DNA from: an uncultured Clostridia bacterium | GTDB lineage: Bacteria; Bacillota; Clostridia; UMGS1883 | Direction: 5' to 3' | Assembly (NCBI GenBank): GCA_934454525.1 | Contig: CAKSFM010000017.1 | Span: 1 to 46,284 of the forward strand | Length of the DNA stretch: 46,284 nt | Part shown: piece after piece, positions 41,925 through 46,284 of the stretch | Position numbering within the stretch: position 1 is the first letter of the stretch | Layout: the number at the start of each line of letters is the position of its first letter | Notes under the pieces: generated by a model | The model's input: the letters and a program-made list of their open reading frames with translations, nothing else | The model's database searches: none | What the model was told of the DNA's origin: nothing | Translations under genes and position numbers: made by a program

Positions 41925-41962
41925 AAAAAGTCGGCAGCCAATATGGCAATCGGCTGCCGACT
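41925..41962 (-). terminator. terminator-like hairpin between carD and ispDF
   Basis: On the minus strand AGTCGGCAGCC (41952-41962 complement) pairs perfectly with GGCTGCCGACT (41929-41939 complement), followed by five T that run into GGAGGG, the ispDF ribosome binding site. No promoter can fit between, so it should act as a partial terminator. Confidence 0.72.
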
Positions 41963-41967
41963 AAACT

Positions 41968-42471
41968 TTATTCCGTTTTGGCTTCCCCCAGTTCATCGTC
42001 CACCATTTGTTCAAGCCGTTTTTCGATATCCTCATGATGTGTACCCGTTGCGACAACGATTTCACTTATCATAATCTGTTTTGCACTGCTGAGCATTTTC
42101 CGCTCGCCTGTGCTTAACCCCTTGCGCCTGTCACGCATCATAAGGCTCTTGACAACGGCGGCAACCTCCAAAATGTTACCGCTTTTGATCTTTTCCATAT
42201 TATCACGGAAGCGTTTGTTCCAGTTCTGAATCACATCGGTTTCAACAGTTTTGAAAGCTGCAAGCACACGCTCGGCGGCAGCGCTGTCGATAACGTCCCT
42301 TATTCCGATTTGCGCCGCGGAAGCAAGCGGAATCATAACTTTCATATCGCCGATGGGCATACGCATAACATAGTATGACTGCTGCTTGCCCAATATTTCC
42401 TTTTGTTCAATTCCCTCAATTATTCCGGCGCCGTGCATGGGATAAACAACGCTGTCACCGATATTATACAT
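41968..42471 (-). CDS. carD: CarD/CdnL-family transcription regulator
   Basis: 167 residues; ATG 42471 behind GAGGAGG. N-terminal RNA-polymerase interaction domain (GDSVVYPMHGAGIIEGIEQK, YYVMRMPIGDMKVMIPL) and a C-terminal helical DNA-binding domain (NWNKRFRDNMEKIKSGN, VVKSLMMRDRRKGLSTGERK). CarD binds the beta subunit and stabilises promoter open complexes, with strong effects on rRNA promoters. A consensus promoter precedes it. The carD-ispD-ispF order recurs in Bacillota as far as I recall. Confidence 0.95.
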   Translation of the reverse strand: MYNIGDSVVYPMHGAGIIEGIEQKEILGKQQSYYVMRMPIGDMKVMIPLASAAQIGIRDVIDSAAAERVLAAFKTVETDVIQNWNKRFRDNMEKIKSGNILEVAAVVKSLMMRDRRKGLSTGERKMLSSAKQIMISEIVVATGTHHEDIEKRLEQMVDDELGEAKTE

Positions 42472-42516
42472 GGAAAAACCTCCTCATGGGACTGCGAAAA
42501 AATCCCCTCTTTATAT

Positions 42517-42545
42517 ATTATAGCACCGATTGCGGATTTTGTCAA
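42517..42545 (-). promoter_or_regulatory. promoter of carD-ispDF
   Basis: On the minus strand -35 TTGACA (42540-42545), 17-nt spacer and -10 TATAAT (42517-42522): full consensus. Confidence 0.9.
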
Positions 42546-42640
42546 AGGCAAATTTTAAGGAAATGGGGGGCATCAAAATTCGCAGAACGCATAAAGCAAA
42601 TGAAAAATCGGAATAAACAATCGGAAAAACAGGATGTATA

Positions 42641-42688
42641 AAAATGGTGCACGGCAAAATGAAACTGCATTTTGCCGTACACCATTTT
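42641..42688 (-). terminator. 21-bp terminator hairpin after the P-loop gene
   Basis: The arms 42641-42661 and 42668-42688 pair with one mismatch around a six-base loop; AAAATGGTG and CACCATTTT form the outer ends. It follows the stop of the minus-strand P-loop gene by 5 nt and also faces carD. Confidence 0.82.
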
Positions 42689-42693
42689 CATAT

Positions 42694-43755
42694 CTATCTG
42701 TAAAATCTTTCGATGATTTCGTTATATTTTCTTTCATTTTCGGAAAAGTCCATCGCGTCAATATAGTATTTTTCAAGCTCGTCATGAAGTGATTTTGCTT
42801 CGGCAACCGCGCCGCATGCCCTGTCGATCAGGCGCGATGCATCACCGAGCCTGCGTTCAAGCGCGGACTCATCCGGAATATCGCCGTACATTCCGTTGAT
42901 AATCGCCGTTGCATCGCGGTGCGCACTGTGAAATGCATTTGCCGTGGTTATCGCAAAACCCTCCGTCGGGAAAATAATATGTTCAATCCGCTCAGGCAAA
43001 ACGGAGCACCGACACGTTATAATATCTACACCGCTGCCCTTTGCACCCTCGCAGAGCAGCTGCATCAGATATGCCGCCGCTGCTCCCCAGCGGTCGTCAA
43101 CCGCATAAATCCTGTCAGCAAGAACGCGGAGCGTATCTTCGAAAAAGACCGTTTCTCCGACTGACACGGCGCTCAGCAGCCGCTTATACTCCTCGCCGCT
43201 GCCGGAGAACCCGTTTTCGGAAATTGCCGATATAAGCTCGCTCGCAAATGAGAAAATTTCGCTGCGGCTGATATATCTTTCCGAAACGGTCATGTTTTCG
43301 CGGAGAAGTGCCGCCGCTGCGGAGATATAAGCTCCTGCGCTCTTATGACAGTCCGATATAAGAGATGAAACATTTTGTATTTCCGCTGCGTTTTCGGCAA
43401 GCTTTGTGCAGTTCCAGCCGTCACCTGTGTACATTATGTGCTGCTTTGCCCCGGGAAACAGCGGATCTGTCACATGCGGAGCGGTGCCGTCCATCATGGC
43501 GAATCCGCGCGTTTTATCAACAAATGCGTCGAGTGAATCGGGGTCGCTCGCGCATGGGATGTACTCAAGGTCGTTTCCGAGACCGCGCGCATATCCTGCA
43601 ACGCGCTTCATCAGCGAGCTTTTTCCGCTGCCCGGCCCGCCCTTTAAAATGAGCAGCTGCAAATCATCGCTTGTGTGACTTTGCAGCTGCTCAAAATATG
43701 ACACAAATCCTCTGTGTGAGTTCGCGCCGAGAAAATATTTTACCTTGTCATGCAT
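42694..43755 (-). CDS. P-loop NTPase with two homologous halves (PRK06851-like)
   Basis: 353 residues. Residues 40-47 are a Walker A motif (GPGSGKSS) within LQLLILKGGPGSGKSSLMKR. The protein appears duplicated: GLGNDLEYIPCASDPDSLDA and RGFAMMDGTAPH in the first half align with GSGVDIITCRCSVLPERIEH and EGFAITTANAFH in the second, where the P-loop position has become DDRWGAAAAYLMQ. The second site is thus lost. The overall plan resembles a Bacillota family of uncharacterised ATPases (PRK06851, from memory). An inverted repeat lies over the ribosome binding site. Function unknown. Confidence 0.78.
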   Translation of the reverse strand: MHDKVKYFLGANSHRGFVSYFEQLQSHTSDDLQLLILKGGPGSGKSSLMKRVAGYARGLGNDLEYIPCASDPDSLDAFVDKTRGFAMMDGTAPHVTDPLFPGAKQHIMYTGDGWNCTKLAENAAEIQNVSSLISDCHKSAGAYISAAAALLRENMTVSERYISRSEIFSFASELISAISENGFSGSGEEYKRLLSAVSVGETVFFEDTLRVLADRIYAVDDRWGAAAAYLMQLLCEGAKGSGVDIITCRCSVLPERIEHIIFPTEGFAITTANAFHSAHRDATAIINGMYGDIPDESALERRLGDASRLIDRACGAVAEAKSLHDELEKYYIDAMDFSENERKYNEIIERFYR

Positions 43756-43793
43756 GGTATCTGCCCCCTTTTAGTTTATAGTATGCAGATACC
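43756..43793 (-). promoter_or_regulatory. hairpin around the ribosome binding site of the P-loop gene
   Basis: On the minus strand GGTATCTGC (43785-43793 complement) and GCAGATACC (43756-43764 complement) form a 9-bp perfect stem. Its 3' arm lies directly before ATG 43755 and the GGGG of the ribosome binding site is at the loop edge. It could restrict ribosome entry. Confidence 0.5.
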
Positions 43794-43811
43794 GAAAAAT
43801 TGTATACAGAA

Positions 43812-44252
43812 TTATTTCTCCGCAGAAGTAACGGTTACTTCTGCAGCGTCCTTATCCCATGTCACGGTTGCGCCTGTTGCACCCTCAATTGCCGCTGCCG
43901 GCACAAGAGTTCTGTCTCCGATAATCACGGGAGCTTTATCAAGTGCAATTACCTTGTCGTTTACAAAAATGTTCTTATTGCCGATTTGCATAACCGTTAC
44001 GCTGTCACCCTTTTGGCAGAGTACCTGGCGGATTGCGAAGCTTTCGCTGTTATCCTCATACCAGCTCACGTTGGCGCCGAGCTTTTCCGCAATGAAGCGG
44101 AACGGCAGCAGAAGCTGATCTCCTTCGGTTACCGGCTGCTGGTCAAAAACAACCGTTTCGCCGTTTACCTTTACAGTGACATCCTGCGCAAGCGCTGCCG
44201 ATGCCGTTGTCAGTACGGCGATTGCCGCCGCAAATGCTGCAAATTTCTTCAT
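43812..44252 (-). CDS. small secreted stalk-domain protein
   Basis: 146 residues. Signal peptide 1-22 (SAALAQD). The mature protein is essentially one copper-amine-oxidase-type stalk domain: NGETVVFDQQP, LLLPFRFIAEKLGANVSWYED, IIGDRTLVPAAAIEGATGATVTW. No catalytic domain. Its ATG overlaps the stop of the large stalk protein by 4 nt (ATGA) and has GGAGG upstream, so the two are translated together and may pair on the cell surface (inference). Confidence 0.87.
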   Translation of the reverse strand: MKKFAAFAAAIAVLTTASAALAQDVTVKVNGETVVFDQQPVTEGDQLLLPFRFIAEKLGANVSWYEDNSESFAIRQVLCQKGDSVTVMQIGNKNIFVNDKVIALDKAPVIIGDRTLVPAAAIEGATGATVTWDKDAAEVTVTSAEK

Positions 44253-46093
44253 ATTCCATCTACCTCCGTTAAATCATTTGTATTTTCATTTGAATTATTT
44301 CCTTTGTCGTCCTTTTTGGTTTCATCAGGCTGCGGTGCCGGAGCTTCAGCAGATGAGCTGCCGTTCACAGGCGGAATTTCCGCATCCGCACGAACGGTGA
44401 AAAATGTTCTTCCCTCATCGGTATTAACATACCATATTACCTTGCCGTCCGCAAAGATTGGCTTACAGCTCGGCGAAAGCCTTGCTGCCGTTCCCGACGC
44501 GGAGCGAATTAAGTCCGAAGTTATTAATGCTTCGCCCAACCCGTTTGTAATCGCATAGCGAATTCCGGCGCTGCGGTCGGAATCGCCTTTGAACTCCGCC
44601 CAAAGTACCATGAAGCCGCCGCTGTTAAGCTTCACAAGGTAGGGCGTACTTCCGGAGGAGTCCGTTCCGGTATATTTTGCAAGCAGCCGATGCCGCTGCT
44701 CCCACGTTTCGCGTTCTGCAAACAGCAGGTAAATGTCACGGTCATCACGGTCAAGTCCTTCAATTTCAAGGCTGTTAAACCCTGTCGGCGCGCTTTGGTC
44801 AATCGAGCTTATCGCTGTAAGATAACCCTCATCCGAGACTTCCATTCCGCCGATAGAAACACCTGTGCAGTTTGCCGCAAGCGCACCGGAAATATTAAAC
44901 AGACTTTGCGTTCCGAGCACATTTCCCGAAAAATCAAGCGCGCGCAGAATAACGGCGCGCATCGGAGCAGCGTCCGAAAGGTCAACCGTTACAATCCGGT
45001 CAGAATCTATCCGTGCACATTCGCGCAGTGCATGGCTTGTGTGATTATACTGAAATTTTCCGAGCATATTGACAACCTGCCACGTCTGCTTGTCAATAAT
45101 AACCGTGAGCTGCGTTTGCGGCCGTTCGCCGTTTTCCTCTTTGTATTGACTGCGCGATGTGTGCAGCACAAGATAGCGGTCATTCTCACACATATCGCCT
45201 ATTGAAGCGTCAAACGGCAGCGCAGTTTTGCAGTTGTTTATGCTGACTTCGCTGATTTTCACAAAGTTTTTGTCATAAATGACTATCTTTATAACCTCGC
45301 GCGCGTTGTCCTCGCTGTAATTCGGCTGCCCGAACGCGACATAGTTATAATCCTTGCCGCATAACATTCCGCCGAAAATTTCAAGCTCTTTCGGAATTGC
45401 AAAGCTTGAAATATGGTTAAATGACGCGTCATATTTCTCAATATTAATATTGTCCGCAATTTCAACGGTGAAAAACGTTCCGTCCGAATTCCGGATAAGG
45501 TGAGATTTTGCCGGTTCTCCCCAGCGGAGAGATGAAACCGTGCGCGTCATTTCGGAAATATCCGCGCCCAGTCCGCGCTTTGCCTTAACTGCCGCAGTGC
45601 CGCTGTCGGTCAGCGGATCAAGGGTGATATTAACGCGCCTTTCCGCTTCAAGCCACTCATAGCTGCCGCAAAGCTTTGCAAGGTCATCGGTATAAATTGC
45701 CGTCATTCCGTCAACATTGAAGCTTTCAAGCTCTGTGCCTTCAACGAACGTTTTTATATCGGTATAGAGCACGTCCATATATCGCTTTCCAACGTCCTCA
45801 GGTTTAACCTCTTCGGCGGCAATTCCGCCGTTTTGACCGCTCACTTCGCTGTTCCGCGAAACCGTGAGCGTACGCGATGCTTCATCAAAGCTGACGCCGA
45901 AACCGTATCCGGCAAGATCCTGGGTTATAATTGCTGTCCGCCCGGCAATGTTGTAAGATTTTATCGGTTCGCCGTTAATATATGTTCGTATATCTGTAAG
46001 CAGCACCTCGCCGATAACGTCCCCGATTTGAAAAGCAGCCGCAAATGACGCGGGCAAAACCGCCGCAAGTATAACTGCCAGTGTTTTTTTCAT
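44249..46093 (-). CDS. large secreted protein with two tandem stalk-like repeats
   Basis: 614 residues from ATG 46093; the best ribosome binding site (GAGGTG) better suits a CTG at 46105, so the exact start is open. Signal peptide about 1-20. Two related segments follow: TDIRTYINGEPIKSYNIAGR with TAIITQDLAGYG near 30-60, and TDIKTFVEGTELESFNVDGM with TAIYTDDLAKLCG near 110-140. About residues 165-560 contain beta-strand blades such as SHLIRNSDGTFFTVEIAD that suggest a beta-propeller-like fold (inference). The C-terminus is a Pro/Ser/Asn/Asp-rich low-complexity tail. No TM helix or sorting motif is visible. Function unknown. Confidence 0.82.
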   Translation of the reverse strand: MKKTLAVILAAVLPASFAAAFQIGDVIGEVLLTDIRTYINGEPIKSYNIAGRTAIITQDLAGYGFGVSFDEASRTLTVSRNSEVSGQNGGIAAEEVKPEDVGKRYMDVLYTDIKTFVEGTELESFNVDGMTAIYTDDLAKLCGSYEWLEAERRVNITLDPLTDSGTAAVKAKRGLGADISEMTRTVSSLRWGEPAKSHLIRNSDGTFFTVEIADNINIEKYDASFNHISSFAIPKELEIFGGMLCGKDYNYVAFGQPNYSEDNAREVIKIVIYDKNFVKISEVSINNCKTALPFDASIGDMCENDRYLVLHTSRSQYKEENGERPQTQLTVIIDKQTWQVVNMLGKFQYNHTSHALRECARIDSDRIVTVDLSDAAPMRAVILRALDFSGNVLGTQSLFNISGALAANCTGVSIGGMEVSDEGYLTAISSIDQSAPTGFNSLEIEGLDRDDRDIYLLFAERETWEQRHRLLAKYTGTDSSGSTPYLVKLNSGGFMVLWAEFKGDSDRSAGIRYAITNGLGEALITSDLIRSASGTAARLSPSCKPIFADGKVIWYVNTDEGRTFFTVRADAEIPPVNGSSSAEAPAPQPDETKKDDKGNNSNENTNDLTEVDGI

Positions 46094-46147
46094 AAATTTT
46101 TTCAGAGTGCACACCTCAGCTTTCTTCCTATATGATAGTATACCGGA

Positions 46148-46176
46148 ATTATAGCACAATAATTCCGTTTAGTCAA
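46148..46176 (-). promoter_or_regulatory. promoter of the stalk-protein operon
   Basis: On the minus strand -35 TTGACT (46171-46176), 17-nt spacer, -10 TATAAT (46148-46153). It lies about 55 bp before the start of the large stalk protein. Confidence 0.85.
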
Positions 46177-46252
46177 TACGGGGCGGCATTGTTTTTGCGG
46201 CATCCGTTTTTTCAAGGGGATAGGAAAAAAGCTTTGGAATTAACAAACTGAG

Positions 46253-46270
46253 CCAAAGCGTTAGCTTTGG
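46253..46270. other. small hairpin at the window end
   Basis: CCAAAGC, loop GTTA, GCTTTGG; a further GCTTTGG occurs at 46231-46237. The surrounding bases to 46284 show no gene. This may be the start of an intergenic repeat cut by the window edge. Confidence 0.45.
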
Positions 46271-46284
46271 GTTGAGGCATAAGA

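Overview
The window reads as a chromosomal segment of a Gram-positive bacterium of the Bacillota, most likely class Clostridia (inference). Supporting signs are strong AGGAGG-type ribosome binding sites, near-consensus TTGACA/TATAAT promoters, a PyrR-type attenuator, a LexA gene with a CGAAC-N4-GTTYG box, type III glutamine synthetase, a CarD regulator next to a fused IspDF, a substrate-binding lipoprotein, and several secreted proteins with copper-amine-oxidase-type stalk domains. No phage, transposase, CRISPR or plasmid genes are visible. Most of it is core metabolism, and the unusual material is in gene fusions, leaders and intergenic repeats.

Layout. 1-450: tRNA-Asn(GTT) on the minus strand, downstream of which a 134-bp segment holding the tRNA 3' end and its terminator is duplicated. 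500-2830: pyrimidine uptake and control (uraA, pyrR) behind a PyrR attenuator. 2880-4115: a solitary UgpC/MsmX-type sugar ABC ATPase. 4160-5600: a secreted stalk protein and a structure-rich intergenic region. 5604-11860: a uronic-acid nucleotide-sugar cluster (UDP-HexNAc dehydrogenase; then galacturonokinase-like kinase, nucleotidyltransferase, UDP-GlcA 4-epimerase, UDP-Glc dehydrogenase and a small secreted protein). 11860-12230: a stack of palindromes between convergent genes. 12228-15300: Zn/Cd efflux ATPase, CadC/CzrA-like sensor and LexA. 15400-27320: a nitrogen-assimilation operon (glnN, an Amt-PII fusion, gltB, gltD, asnB) behind one promoter and a terminator leader that looks like an ANTAR target.

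27314-35240 is minus-strand: potABCD followed by a secreted SH3-repeat protein and a phosphoribosyltransferase, then mnmA. 35290-38350: an amino-acid ABC transporter, then a TrpR-like YerC protein and a zinc-ribbon protein. 38440-40770: a cupin and a secreted three-domain cell-wall amidase. 40768-46180, minus strand: ispDF, carD, a P-loop protein and two secreted stalk proteins.

How it works together: the nitrogen operon imports ammonium, senses nitrogen status through the tethered PII domain, fixes ammonium into glutamine, moves it to glutamate and stores it as asparagine. The uronic-acid cluster can supply UDP-GalA by a de novo route (UDP-Glc to UDP-GlcA to UDP-GalA) and a salvage route (GalA to GalA-1-P to UDP-GalA), yet has no glycosyltransferase. 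Intergenic control is dominated by hairpins. Several convergent gene pairs share long perfect palindromes, and three co-directional pairs have terminator-like hairpins placed so close to the next ribosome binding site that no promoter fits between.
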